Positions 1 through 7,610 of a stretch of 23,348 bases of DNA are shown here, piece by piece (within the stretch, counting starts at the first letter, position 1; each line of letters opens with the position of its first letter). Source of the stretch: Promethearchaeota archaeon (GTDB lineage: Archaea > Asgardarchaeota > Lokiarchaeia > Sigynarchaeales > SOKP01); assembly GCA_016839905.1 (NCBI GenBank), contig JAEOTJ010000245.1, positions 1 through 23,348 on the forward strand, read 5' to 3'. The position numbers and the translations under genes are program-made. Under the pieces are notes generated by a model. That model was not told the DNA's origin. It made no database searches and saw only the letters and a program-made list of their open reading frames with translations.

Positions 1-684
1 AAATTCACCCGATTTCCATTCTTTCCATAGTGGAGTATTAGGTAAGATATTTAAGGTCCTAAATCGAAAAATAGTTGGATTAATCTCTGTCAAAACTCTA
101 GATGTTTCTTTAATATGTTCTTCAGAAAGCTTTTTTCCCCCTAAACCAAGAATTACATAAAGACTGAGTTTAATTCCTGCTTTTAAAATTTTTTTTCCCG
201 CCTTAATCATAGATTCAGCGTTAGTTCCCTTCTTCATGATTCTTAATATTTTACTACTTCCACTCTCTAAACCCATATACATAATATCTAATCCGGCATC
301 TGCAAGTTTTATTAACTCTTCATCACTTTTTCTCAAAATATCTAAAGCCTTTGTATAACAGCTAATTCTTTTTACATTATCAATTTTTTCTCTTACATAT
401 TTGATAATTTCTACTAAATAATCCGTCGGGGCAGAAGTTGGATTACCTCCTGCTAAAAAAACAGGAAAACCATTATAATTTTTTAAGGAATAATAATCAA
501 TCTCTTTCTTAACATCTTCTATAGGTCGAACAGCATAATCTTGAGTTACTCCATAAACTCCTTTATATGTTCCACAAAATCTACACTTATTCCAAGAACA
601 TCCACCAGTCACAGGTATCAAAACTGAATATGCCTCAACAGGGGGTCTTATTACAATCTGTTCAGGAGGGATTTTCCTTACCAT
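1..684 (-). CDS. Radical SAM domain protein, C-terminus beyond window
   Basis: The reading frame runs from the ATG at 684 off the left edge of the window, giving 228 codons. Residues 29-37 carry a Cys-rich cluster, C-x4-C-x2-C (C29, C34, C37), of the type that binds the SAM-coordinating 4Fe-4S cluster. The start region (RPPVEAYSVLIPVTGGC) and a later MGLESGS motif are typical of Elp3/MiaB-like radical SAM proteins of unknown substrate. It is a paralogue of the radical SAM protein at 20467-21387, with matching RPPxEAYS, (M/V)GxESGS and GLGG segments. C-x4-C spacing occurs in some radical SAM families, so it is not taken as damage. It is transcribed away from the element and is presumed host. 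The reaction cannot be told. Confidence 0.88.
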   Translation of the reverse strand, partial: MVRKIPPEQIVIRPPVEAYSVLIPVTGGCSWNKCRFCGTYKGVYGVTQDYAVRPIEDVKKEIDYYSLKNYNGFPVFLAGGNPTSAPTDYLVEIIKYVREKIDNVKRISCYTKALDILRKSDEELIKLADAGLDIMYMGLESGSSKILRIMKKGTNAESMIKAGKKILKAGIKLSLYVILGLGGKKLSEEHIKETSRVLTEINPTIFRFRTLNILPNTPLWKEWKSGEF

Positions 685-840
685 TTAAATCATGTTATAA
701 AATATTTAGCGAATATTGATCCGATAATAAATTTTATCATTTTAAATAAGGAATTTCTTAATTTTAGATTTTAGTATTTTAAATTAGAAAATTTGATTAT
801 TTTTTTTAGTTATCAAACGATCATACCTTATTTTTCAAAA

Positions 841-914
841 AAAGGGTATATTTATAAGTAAAAAATGACATTATTCTAGTAAGAAATAATTTATTAAAAA
901 AAAGTAGGTGATGT
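841..914 (+). promoter_or_regulatory. Promoter and SD for the RHH-integrase operon
   Basis: A TATA-box sequence, TATATTTATAA, lies at 847-857, predicting transcription to begin near 880. A strong archaeal Shine-Dalgarno, AGGTGAT, lies at 907-913, six bases before the TTG start at 919. The rest of 685-840 is AT-rich spacer between the divergent radical SAM gene and this operon. No obvious direct repeat marking an attachment site was seen there by eye. Confidence 0.5.
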
Positions 915-918
915 TAAA

Positions 919-1425
919 TTGGTAAAAAGAGAAAAATATATCAAAATAATGGTCTCTGATAGAGAACATGAGCAAATTAAGAATGCTGCTAAAGAAAACA
1001 ATACTACTGTTGCTAGATTTGTTAGAGATACAATATTAAACCATGTAAATCCTAAAGAAACTAACGGATTGACTAAGAATGCCATTATCAAGATGTTTGA
1101 AGATAAAATTCTCCTAATTGAAGAAAAGAATAAGTTATTAGAAGAAAAATACCTTAAAGAAATAGAATTATTAGAAGCAGAAAACCTAAGAATGAAACAA
1201 ATTAGGGATTTCCCAAGTAAATTAGATGAGACAATGGATATTAACGAAAAAATTGAATTAATCAGTAATACAATTGAAAGAATTCAAAAAACAAATCAGA
1301 ATACTCCAGTAAGCCTTAATATACTACAAAAAGAAACTAAAATTGATCGTGATGAATTATTTGACATTCTAAATAGGACTCCAATTTTTAAAAATAAAGG
1401 GAGAGGTTGGGTAAAAAATGAGTAA
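919..1425 (+). CDS. RHH regulator with coiled coil and C-terminal winged-helix-like region
   Basis: Residues 5-43 fit a ribbon-helix-helix fold: a short basic strand (KYIKIMVSD) then two helices ending VARFVRDTILNHV. A charged Glu/Lys-rich helix at about 58-105 looks like a coiled coil. The last 50 residues (two helices, then a GRGWVKN turn) resemble a small winged helix. The TTG start is chosen because AGGTGAT sits six bases upstream; the nearby ATG at 911 runs into a stop within five codons. The gene overlaps the integrase start by eight bases, so the two are co-translated. It probably regulates or assists the recombinase, as an autorepressor or excisionase-like factor. That role is inferred from position; the fold is read from sequence pattern. 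Confidence 0.8.
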   Translation: MVKREKYIKIMVSDREHEQIKNAAKENNTTVARFVRDTILNHVNPKETNGLTKNAIIKMFEDKILLIEEKNKLLEEKYLKEIELLEAENLRMKQIRDFPSKLDETMDINEKIELISNTIERIQKTNQNTPVSLNILQKETKIDRDELFDILNRTPIFKNKGRGWVKNE

Positions 1426-2494
1426 AGTAGATATAGATTATGGCATTGAAGATTTACCAAGTAATAAAGAGATTTTTAAGGAATACCTAAAGAATTTCAA
1501 TCATTCAGAGCAATTTAAACGAATAGTTAAATCCAATGTAAGTGAATTCTTAAGAGTCTATGATAAAAGCTTATTTAATATACAATTAAGGGATTTTAAA
1601 AAATATTTTAATTATCTAAATAATAATCCAGACCAGGTTTTACTAACTAAAAAAGGTAAATATGGAAAAGTTAAAAAATTCATAATTAGTTTTTTAGATG
1701 ACCACTATAAGGAATTGAGATTAGAATCAATGGAACTATTAATGTTTTACAGATTCTTAGACAAGAGACCTGAATGGAAAAAGGAATATTATCATAAACA
1801 AGTAGAAAATGACCATAAAAGCGTGATGATGGAAAAGGAAGATCTAATAAAAATTATTGATTACTTCAAATCCAGATATAATAAATATCTAATGTTTCGA
1901 GTATTAGCAGAAACGGGATGCCGAAAAGGAGAATTACTTTCAATTGATCTTGTATCTAAGAAAAGAATTAATGGAAAATACATTCCAATTGAAGAGGATT
2001 TAAAAAATCGCAAGTTAAGAATGAAAGGTAAGACGGGTTTTGTAAATTATCCGATCTCTGAAGATTTAAGTAAGAAATTACTAAGGTATTTAGAAGAAAG
2101 ATTAGATCCCTATTACAATCCTAAAGCCATAGCTAATAAAATGAAAGCATTATTTGTTTCAATGAGAGGCACTAGATTTTCAAGAGCTTTACCTAATGCA
2201 GATTTAAAAAAAGCTTTAATAAAAATGCACATGTTTAATAGAGATATAGATGGAAAAGCAATGAATAACATTACAATCCATTGTTTTAGGCGTAGTTTAA
2301 ACACTCAGAGAAAAAGATTAGGTTGTACTAATGAGGAAGCTAAGTTATTATTAAATCATAAAGTAGATAATAAAGATAAAATCCTAAAGAATACTGGAGA
2401 TGTAAATATTGATCACTATTCCTTAGATGATCCCGAATGGAATAAGGTATTAGCTCTTTTTGATAAATATAATCCTTACAAGGATTTAAAATAA
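1418..2494 (+). CDS. Tyrosine recombinase / integrase
   Basis: This 358-aa protein has the layout of a phage-type tyrosine recombinase. Residues 1-120 form a helical core-binding (SAM-like) domain and about 135-345 the catalytic domain. Visible catalytic residues are the first Arg in TGCRKGELL (R169), the H-x-x-R box IHCFRR (H288, R291), the second His in LLNHK (H314) and the nucleophile Tyr in DHYSLDD (Y334). A Lys near 204 could be the beta-strand lysine. All are present, so the enzyme looks intact. It should cut and rejoin DNA at att sites to integrate or excise the element. It follows the RHH gene with an eight-base overlap and ends in a T-rich terminator. Its place near one end is typical of integrated elements. 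Confidence 0.93.
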   Translation: MSKVDIDYGIEDLPSNKEIFKEYLKNFNHSEQFKRIVKSNVSEFLRVYDKSLFNIQLRDFKKYFNYLNNNPDQVLLTKKGKYGKVKKFIISFLDDHYKELRLESMELLMFYRFLDKRPEWKKEYYHKQVENDHKSVMMEKEDLIKIIDYFKSRYNKYLMFRVLAETGCRKGELLSIDLVSKKRINGKYIPIEEDLKNRKLRMKGKTGFVNYPISEDLSKKLLRYLEERLDPYYNPKAIANKMKALFVSMRGTRFSRALPNADLKKALIKMHMFNRDIDGKAMNNITIHCFRRSLNTQRKRLGCTNEEAKLLLNHKVDNKDKILKNTGDVNIDHYSLDDPEWNKVLALFDKYNPYKDLK

Positions 2495-2496
2495 AG

Positions 2497-2513
2497 TTTT
2501 TTTACTTTTTTTT
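2497..2513 (+). terminator. T-tract terminator after integrase
   Basis: Two runs of seven and eight T (2497-2503 and 2506-2513) start three bases after the integrase stop codon. Archaeal RNA polymerase ends transcription at such U-tracts without needing a hairpin. Confidence 0.5.
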
Positions 2514-2550
2514 ATTGATTTTTATTTAGATCACAAAAAATTTAACTATT

Positions 2551-3063
2551 TTAACTTGTAGGAATATAATATTTCTTTATTTTACCATTTTCCATAGCTC
2601 TTTTTACCCAATCCTCAATAAGTAAGATAGTATAATTTCCATTCATTATTAATCCTTTAGTAGATCGTCCTAACCTCTCAAAAGCTTCTTTCCCTTCTAT
2701 TTTTTCTTTTATTGAAAATGATTTGAACTTCTCAACAAATTCTCTAGCTTTTTTGATATTATTATCTGGGTAGGGGCTACTTATAAAATTCTCTGCAATC
2801 GAATATAATATATCTCTAGTTTTCCCTTCACGTATTAAATATGGAATGGGAGAATTAAGCATGTGAGTTAAATATCGTTTGATAGTAGGTAATGGAATAT
2901 CTGTAAAATACTCATTGATTTGTTTTCTCGAACAAGGTTGATTATCTCGTATAAATCTATAGATATCCTTACACATCTCCAATTTATCTTTTTCTTTCTT
3001 TCCACTTGGTCTTAATTTACCATTTAAACAATCAACTATTCTATCAATTTTTTCTATAATCAT
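2551..3063 (-). CDS. Winged-helix-like probable transcriptional regulator
   Basis: This 170-aa protein is convergent with the integrase and divergent from the replication operon. Residues 25-85 look like a winged helix: a helix (MCKDIYRFIRDNQ), a turn with SRKQINEYF, a recognition-type helix (LPTIKRYLTHML), and a wing ending GKTRDILYSI. The C-terminal half is helical and basic with no recognised domain. A TATA-like TATTATAATAT on the minus strand at about 3091-3101 and an SD-like GTGATCC just before the ATG support the start. Its position back-to-back with the primase operon, with a palindrome between, is that of a repressor or copy-control gene. Function is inferred. Confidence 0.7.
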   Translation of the reverse strand: MIIEKIDRIVDCLNGKLRPSGKKEKDKLEMCKDIYRFIRDNQPCSRKQINEYFTDIPLPTIKRYLTHMLNSPIPYLIREGKTRDILYSIAENFISSPYPDNNIKKAREFVEKFKSFSIKEKIEGKEAFERLGRSTKGLIMNGNYTILLIEDWVKRAMENGKIKKYYIPTS

Positions 3064-3064
3064 T

Positions 3065-3140
3065 TTGGATCACATTTTGTAAAGGTTCATATTATAATAT
3101 AGTGAAATTACTATTTAAAATTTTAGTAATTGGATCACAT
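3065..3140. promoter_or_regulatory. Divergent promoter region with palindrome and repeated 11-mer
   Basis: The region between the winged-helix gene and the micro-ORF operon holds a dyad, ATTACTA (3107-3113) and TAGTAAT (3124-3130), around a TTTAAAATTT core that could be the plus-strand TATA element. The 11-mer TTGGATCACAT occurs at 3065-3075 and 3130-3140. The first copy overlaps the SD of the minus-strand gene when read in reverse, so its repetition may be partly chance. The dyad adjoins the minus-strand TATA box and is a plausible operator for the divergent regulator. Confidence 0.45.
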
Positions 3141-3163
3141 AAAAAAATGAGGTAAGAAAAAAA

Positions 3164-3319
3164 ATGGAAAATAAAAATTTAAAAACGTTAAATGTAGAGG
3201 AGAATCTTCATGCTGCTTTAAAGATCAGAGCAACTAAACGAAGACATACTCTGCAAGAAGAATTAACTGAAATTTTAGAAAAGGAATTAGATTATCAGGA
3301 GGAAAAACCTGATGAATGA
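3164..3319 (+). CDS. 51-aa RHH (Arc/CopG-like) protein
   Basis: The short frame reads MENKNLKTLNVEENLHAAL and continues through a second helix rich in Glu and Leu. This is the strand-helix-helix of RHH proteins: LKTLNVEE as the DNA-contacting strand, then ENLHAALKIRATK and a turn into LQEELTEILEKEL. Length and form match antitoxin-type or plasmid copy-control RHH proteins. It is the first gene of a micro-ORF run; the next gene starts inside its last three codons (ATG at 3312). It probably binds DNA as a dimer and may regulate the replication operon. No toxin partner follows directly. Confidence 0.72.
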   Translation: MENKNLKTLNVEENLHAALKIRATKRRHTLQEELTEILEKELDYQEEKPDE

Positions 3320-3488
3320 AGCAGATAGGATTAAGCGAAAGGAATGTGTAGATCTCTACTTGATTCTAACAGAGAAAATAATTAATTTAGATAATGAAAT
3401 AGCGGAAATTGACAAAAGAATCGGAGAAATTGATGCAGAATTAGGATTTGGGCAAAGTAATTCATACAACAGAAACACATACTTGTAG
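3312..3488 (+). CDS. 58-aa small helical protein
   Basis: The frame starts at the ATG overlapping the end of the RHH gene and ends at TAG 3486-3488. The SD (CAGGAGG, about 3296-3302) lies some ten bases upstream. The middle is a heptad-like stretch of Ile, Leu, Asp and Glu (about residues 22-44), so a short coiled coil is likely. No family is recognised. Tight overlap with the RHH gene suggests linked expression. Confidence 0.55.
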   Translation: MNEADRIKRKECVDLYLILTEKIINLDNEIAEIDKRIGEIDAELGFGQSNSYNRNTYL

Positions 3489-3499
3489 GTGATGTCGCA

Positions 3500-3583
3500 A
3501 TGTCGTATGAATTTACTTTAAATAGAATAAGATCTCCCAAGTATTTAAATCTTAATTTTTCAAGTGGATTGAGGGGGATATAA
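3500..3583 (+). CDS. 27-aa micro-ORF with strong ribosome-binding site
   Basis: A 27-codon frame starting MSYEFTLNRIRS has AGGTGAT six bases before its ATG, the best SD in this operon, and ends two bases before the next gene's ATG at 3586. Length alone would not support a gene. The SD and tight packing do. It could be a real microprotein or a translational coupling leader for the gene after it. No homology is recognisable. Confidence 0.4.
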   Translation: MSYEFTLNRIRSPKYLNLNFSSGLRGI

Positions 3584-3585
3584 CC

Positions 3586-3756
3586 ATGACTGATCGAGCA
3601 AATATCAACTATTCCTTAACGAAAGAATTAAAAGAACATATTATAGAATTAGCTAAATCAGAGGATCGCACCGTGTCGGGATTTCTAACGCATTTAGTCA
3701 AGAAAATACATCCTATAAAAAAAAAAGGAGATCATATCAATGGTATTAGCAAATGA
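3586..3756 (+). CDS. 56-aa RHH protein preceding the primase
   Basis: The N-terminal two thirds read as a ribbon-helix-helix: strand NINYSLTKE, helix ELKEHIIELAKSED, and second helix VSGFLTHLVKKI. A GGGGGAT SD lies a few bases upstream. Its last 17 bases overlap the start of the primase gene, and its AAAGGAGATCA stretch serves as the primase SD. This is the second RHH protein in 600 bases, and it is shorter and different in sequence from the first. A role in controlling replication gene expression, or binding the origin, is inferred from position. Confidence 0.68.
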   Translation: MTDRANINYSLTKELKEHIIELAKSEDRTVSGFLTHLVKKIHPIKKKGDHINGISK

Positions 3757-4756
3757 ATATCTAAAAGCTTTCGATAAATTCTTTATTGGAAGGCGAGATG
3801 CATACGGAATATATAAAGAAGATGGCACGGCTACTGTAATCAAGAAACCTATTACTAATAAAGTATTAGAACAACATTTAAATGGAGAAATTACCATAGG
3901 AAGCTATTATGCATATTACATTAAAGGTATTTGGTATTGTGAATGGCTGTGTATAGACTTCGATAACCATGATATTGAAAGTGTTGACCTAATTAAAGAA
4001 AAATGGAATGATAAAACCATTGAAATCAAAAATACATTAATAAAGGACTATAAAATACCCATCAATGTAATTTGTAGGGAATTTTCAGGTAGAGGTTATC
4101 ATATCTGGGTAAAATTTGCTTCAGACACTACTTTAAAAAGAGCTTTCGATTTTAGGGAATCTGTAAGAATATTTTTAAAGAAAAAATATGATATTGAAGA
4201 GGAAATATTTCCAAAACAAGCTACTATAGATAAAAATGGATATGGAAACTGGGTTAAGCTACCAGGAAGCAATAATAGAAAGAATGGTGAATACTGTGAA
4301 ATACTGGATAATTTTGACTTGTTAAAACAAGGCGAAGGTTATAAAATACCAGAATGGATTCCAAAAGTTTCAATTTCTAGTGTAAAAAATCCTAAGACAA
4401 TTCATACAAATAACAAAAAAGTAGTAATTGGTAAGAGAGACGAATGTTTCAATTGGTTTTTAGACCATATTAGACCGTGCCTTAAACGTATAGCATTAGA
4501 TGGTTCTCTAACCCATAATGTAGATGGTGATGTAGGACATTACATGAATTTAAGCCTATGTGATACTTTGATATATCTAGGAGCACCTGATTCAATCATA
4601 CATAAGGCGTTCATTACACACCCCAAATATACTTACAAAAAAACTCAGATCTGCATAAATGGAGCTAGAAAGAACTTCAAAATAACACACGCATTAATTA
4701 GATGTAAGAAAATTGAAGAGAGAGGGTATTGTATTGATGAATGTAGAAAAAGATAA
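3740..4756 (+). CDS. Archaeo-eukaryotic primase with PriL-like Fe-S C-terminal domain
   Basis: This 338-aa protein would make primers for DNA replication. Residues 1-205 form an archaeo-eukaryotic primase (AEP, PriS-like) domain: metal-binding D73-x-D75 in WLCIDFDN, SGRGYHIWV at 116-124 with the motif II His (H121), and WVKLPGSNNR at 171-180 as the nucleotide-binding motif. From about 233 the sequence changes to a pattern like the C-terminal domain of the large primase subunit: RPCLKRI, then GHYMNLSLCDTLIYLGA, a KYTYKKTQIC segment, and cysteines C322, C331 and C335. With C247 these could bind a 4Fe-4S cluster. Such a single-chain PriS+PriL arrangement is known from Nanoarchaeum equitans and some mobile elements. 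SD AAAGGAGATCA precedes the ATG. It overlaps the helicase gene. Confidence 0.85.
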   Translation: MVLANEYLKAFDKFFIGRRDAYGIYKEDGTATVIKKPITNKVLEQHLNGEITIGSYYAYYIKGIWYCEWLCIDFDNHDIESVDLIKEKWNDKTIEIKNTLIKDYKIPINVICREFSGRGYHIWVKFASDTTLKRAFDFRESVRIFLKKKYDIEEEIFPKQATIDKNGYGNWVKLPGSNNRKNGEYCEILDNFDLLKQGEGYKIPEWIPKVSISSVKNPKTIHTNNKKVVIGKRDECFNWFLDHIRPCLKRIALDGSLTHNVDGDVGHYMNLSLCDTLIYLGAPDSIIHKAFITHPKYTYKKTQICINGARKNFKITHALIRCKKIEERGYCIDECRKR

Positions 4757-6311
4757 GGAATGGCTTGAAGGTTTAGATATTTCTAAACCTGATCATAAAA
4801 TAAGCAGGGAAGAATTGCATGAAAAATATGAAACTTTAAAACGAAGACCCGCAACATACGGTAAGAATGGAAAATTTGAAACAAGTGATTTTTTGGCTTG
4901 GTATGATGAGATCTATAATGAAAAAGATTCTACTCCATTATACATGAAGATAAGCAATCGTTGTATCGAAAGATTTAATGTAATATGTTTAACAGAATCA
5001 GAGCAATTCATGATAAAAGACGGTAATCATTATCAATTACAAACTGAACCCTTAGAACTATGCATTAGCACTCAGATACATGATTCTAAAGAAAGAGGAT
5101 TCATAAATCTCTATAATACCGTTGAAAAGAACCTCAGAAAAACTACAAAAGTATCAGAAAAAGATTTTTACTTCGGAACTTCTAAAATACCTTTCTTAAA
5201 CGGTTATTTTGATATTGAAGATTGGAAATTACATGATTATAAAGATTGTAAGAAATACTTCAGTTATGTAATCCCATATGATTATATAACGGATAAAGAA
5301 TATGACTGTAAAAAGTTTAAGAAGTTATGTAAAGATTGGTTCGGTGATAACATTGAATATGATGATGTAATAGATCTAATGGGTTATACAATGTGTTCGC
5401 ACACGGGATATAAAGTAATTCCTACAATTTACGGTAAAAAGAATGCAGGTAAGACTCAATTTACTAACATTTTATTCGAGTTGTATGGATCTGATAATTC
5501 AAGTTCAATTTCTTGGCAAGGCATTTGTAGAAATGATTTTGGGCCAGTATATCTTCAAAATAAGATTTTTAATTGCTCAGGAGACATGGGTTCTAAAAGC
5601 ATAAAAGATGCAAGTAATGTAAAAGCAATTTCAGGAGGAGGAAAAGTAGGTGCAGAAATAAAAGGCGGAAAACGATTCATGTTTCAACCTATAGTAATAC
5701 TCTGGGCAGATTTAAATAAACTTCCAATATTTCAAGAAGTTGATGATGATGCTCTCTATTATAGAATAATTCTCTTGGAATTTAAACAAAATTTTGAAAA
5801 AACTCAAGAGGGTTTCGTGCCTGACGTGTATAAAAACATAACAGAAGATCCAGAAGAAATGCAAGGTATAATACACGAATGCATGAAAGGACTAAAGAGA
5901 GTAATTGAAAATAAAGGTTTTAGTGATAAACTCAGAGAAAATACTCAATACAAGTATAATGTTATTACGAATGATGTATTTCGATTCCTTAAAGAATGCT
6001 GTGAGGAAAAGAAGAATCTTGAATGTTCCTACGATCACGCTTGGGATGTATTCTGTGAAAGATATGGTAGTGGGTTAGGTAGATCAAAATTTACCAAAAG
6101 ATTAGAAGCTTTAGGACATAGAAAGAAAGATCGAGGAGCTAAACGATCCCCTAGATATGTCTATTTAGGTTTTAAAGTCAAAGAAAGTAAAGAATGGGTA
6201 AATTTGGACTCTTTTAAGAATGAAGAAAATGAAGATCCTTATGATAACTACACGGATGAACAACTTGAGGCAATATATAATGAAGCAAATGAAAATGGAG
6301 AGGATGTCTGA
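4737..6311 (+). CDS. SF3 (D5/P4-type) replicative helicase
   Basis: This is a superfamily 3 helicase of the kind paired with primases in phages, plasmids and large DNA viruses. Numbered from the ATG at 4737 (524 aa), a D5_N-like region includes FLNGYFDIEDWKLHDY near 153-168. The Walker A loop is GKKNAGKT (233-240), a Walker B-like segment KIFNCSGDMG follows, motif C is WADLNKLP (323-330), and the arginine finger lies in DDALYYRI (about 343). The C-terminal 130 residues look like a winged helix. A TTG at 4713 in the same frame is possible, but the ATG at 4737 has GAGAGAGGG upstream and is preferred. It overlaps the primase by 20 bases, so the two are translationally linked and probably work together at the origin. 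Confidence 0.88.
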   Translation: MNVEKDKEWLEGLDISKPDHKISREELHEKYETLKRRPATYGKNGKFETSDFLAWYDEIYNEKDSTPLYMKISNRCIERFNVICLTESEQFMIKDGNHYQLQTEPLELCISTQIHDSKERGFINLYNTVEKNLRKTTKVSEKDFYFGTSKIPFLNGYFDIEDWKLHDYKDCKKYFSYVIPYDYITDKEYDCKKFKKLCKDWFGDNIEYDDVIDLMGYTMCSHTGYKVIPTIYGKKNAGKTQFTNILFELYGSDNSSSISWQGICRNDFGPVYLQNKIFNCSGDMGSKSIKDASNVKAISGGGKVGAEIKGGKRFMFQPIVILWADLNKLPIFQEVDDDALYYRIILLEFKQNFEKTQEGFVPDVYKNITEDPEEMQGIIHECMKGLKRVIENKGFSDKLRENTQYKYNVITNDVFRFLKECCEEKKNLECSYDHAWDVFCERYGSGLGRSKFTKRLEALGHRKKDRGAKRSPRYVYLGFKVKESKEWVNLDSFKNEENEDPYDNYTDEQLEAIYNEANENGEDV

Positions 6312-6313
6312 CA

Positions 6314-7129
6314 ATGGATGACAAAAAACAAGATATTCGAAAATCAATTAGACTAAATGAAAAACAAGCTAAAAAATGGAATCCTGAAAAAGTAAGAAAT
6401 TTTCTCGATCAAACCACAACAATAAATCAAGTCAATCTACAGATGAATCAAGAGATTTTAACCCATTTACAAAACATTGAATCAAAATTACAACACGTCA
6501 TAACTAATCAAGCTGAAATAAAAAAAAATCTTGGAAATATGGATGATAAAATTGAGGAAGTTGAAGGATACACAGTCATTCTCGAAGATGAAATCAAGAA
6601 AAAAACTGCTTATATCATAGATAATACAAGAGACTTAATAGATGGTGTTGAACTCCGTTGGGAAGAAAAATTAGAAGATGTTATCGAAAGGAACATAGAA
6701 GATAACATAGATCCAATCTTTAATGAAATTAATGAAGATATCAAGGATCTTAGAAAAGAAGTCAATACTAAAGAATCAAAAGAAGATGTTTTTCAGTTAG
6801 AAGAAAAAGTAAATGGGTATTTGGATGAAACCTGGGATGAAATTTCAAAATTACAAGATAATTCTTTTGATAATAAATTTCCTAAAATCTGGTCTGGATA
6901 TTTATCTCAATCGGCCAAGCGAATTGATGATAAAATTGATTCAATAAAAGATGATTTTGAAAAAAAAATAGACGAAATTGAAGTTCAATGCGATAACTCC
7001 CATGAAATACACGATTTAAAAACCAAAATTGATTATAGTATTGAAAGAATGAATGATAGAATAGACGAAAATACTCATAAAATGGAAATGAGGCTATGTG
7101 AAATTGAAGCGAACGGAGGTGAAAAGTAA
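6314..7129 (+). CDS. Coiled-coil protein of unknown function
   Basis: This 271-aa, strongly charged protein starts two bases after the helicase stop, with GGAGAGGATG as SD. Residues 1-35 are basic and may bind nucleic acid or a partner (IRKSIRLNEKQAKKW). The rest is dominated by repeated I-x-x-x-I/L patterns with Asp, Glu and Lys, predicted as a long parallel coiled coil broken near 175-195 by KFPKIWSGYLSQ. No membrane segment or signal peptide is visible. It lies between helicase and a small HTH gene in one operon, so a role in replication, partition or DNA bridging is possible. It is not a recognised family. A structural viral role cannot be excluded but has no support. Confidence 0.7.
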   Translation: MDDKKQDIRKSIRLNEKQAKKWNPEKVRNFLDQTTTINQVNLQMNQEILTHLQNIESKLQHVITNQAEIKKNLGNMDDKIEEVEGYTVILEDEIKKKTAYIIDNTRDLIDGVELRWEEKLEDVIERNIEDNIDPIFNEINEDIKDLRKEVNTKESKEDVFQLEEKVNGYLDETWDEISKLQDNSFDNKFPKIWSGYLSQSAKRIDDKIDSIKDDFEKKIDEIEVQCDNSHEIHDLKTKIDYSIERMNDRIDENTHKMEMRLCEIEANGGEK

Positions 7130-7133
7130 AAAA

Positions 7134-7565
7134 ATGCCAAAAAAACTAACAAAAACAGAAGAAGCAATGAAAAGACTTAAATATATTAAAGACCCATCAA
7201 GGAAAACCATTCTGAAGATTGCCAAAGAAGTTGGAATTTCAGAACGCCAATGCTACACCGCTAAAAACCGACTAAAAGAAAAGTATGACACGGTAAGGTA
7301 CAAATACCTAAATTATCTCGCCGAATTATTCAAGTTCCTAGACGACTACATCCCTGACTACATAATGGAAGAAGAACCTATACCTATTGAACGAATACAA
7401 ACTCTCGTAGAAATTCAACTACTTCTAGCCAAGAAACTCCCCGATAAAATATCCCTAATAACAGATAAAACTCCAGAACAATTCATACAACATCTTAAGA
7501 AAACATACGACGACCCGAGAGCACCAATTTACTCAAACGCTAAATATGTAGTGGAAAATCTATAA
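7134..7565 (+). CDS. Small helix-turn-helix protein closing the replication operon
   Basis: The start is placed at the ATG at 7134, with GGAGGTGA at 7115-7122 as SD; an in-frame GTG at 7098 lies inside the previous gene and has no SD. The 143-aa product carries a basic N-terminus, then a helix-turn-helix at about 22-50 (KTILKIAKEVGISERQCYTAKNRLKE in two helices), then helical segments with no known domain. The layout (HTH first, helical tail) resembles terminase small subunits and origin-binding proteins, but no specific family match can be claimed. Codon use is richer in C-ending codons (for example TAC, ATC, CTC) than in the preceding genes. Confidence 0.7.
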   Translation: MPKKLTKTEEAMKRLKYIKDPSRKTILKIAKEVGISERQCYTAKNRLKEKYDTVRYKYLNYLAELFKFLDDYIPDYIMEEEPIPIERIQTLVEIQLLLAKKLPDKISLITDKTPEQFIQHLKKTYDDPRAPIYSNAKYVVENL

Positions 7566-7575
7566 TTAATATAGC

Positions 7576-7591
7576 TTTTTTATTTTTTTTT
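7576..7591 (+). terminator. T-tract terminator of the replication operon
   Basis: Runs of six and nine T separated by one A follow the stop codon of the HTH gene by about ten bases. This fits an archaeal intrinsic terminator. Confidence 0.5.
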
Positions 7592-7610
7592 CTAATTGTA
7601 AGTTATGAAT

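Noticed and set aside
1..684. Damaged radical SAM motif because of C-x4-C spacing
   Set aside because: This spacing is found in some radical SAM families and the rest of the protein is intact, so it is probably natural.
4713..4736. TTG start for the helicase
   Set aside because: The ATG at 4737 has a better SD and gives a shorter overlap, though the TTG is not excluded.
6314..7129. Capsid or tail-fibre protein
   Set aside because: Pure coiled-coil composition in a replication operon; no virion motif and no other virion gene recognised nearby.
7098..7133. GTG start for the HTH gene
   Set aside because: It lies inside the coiled-coil gene without an SD; the ATG at 7134 has a perfect GGAGGTGA upstream.
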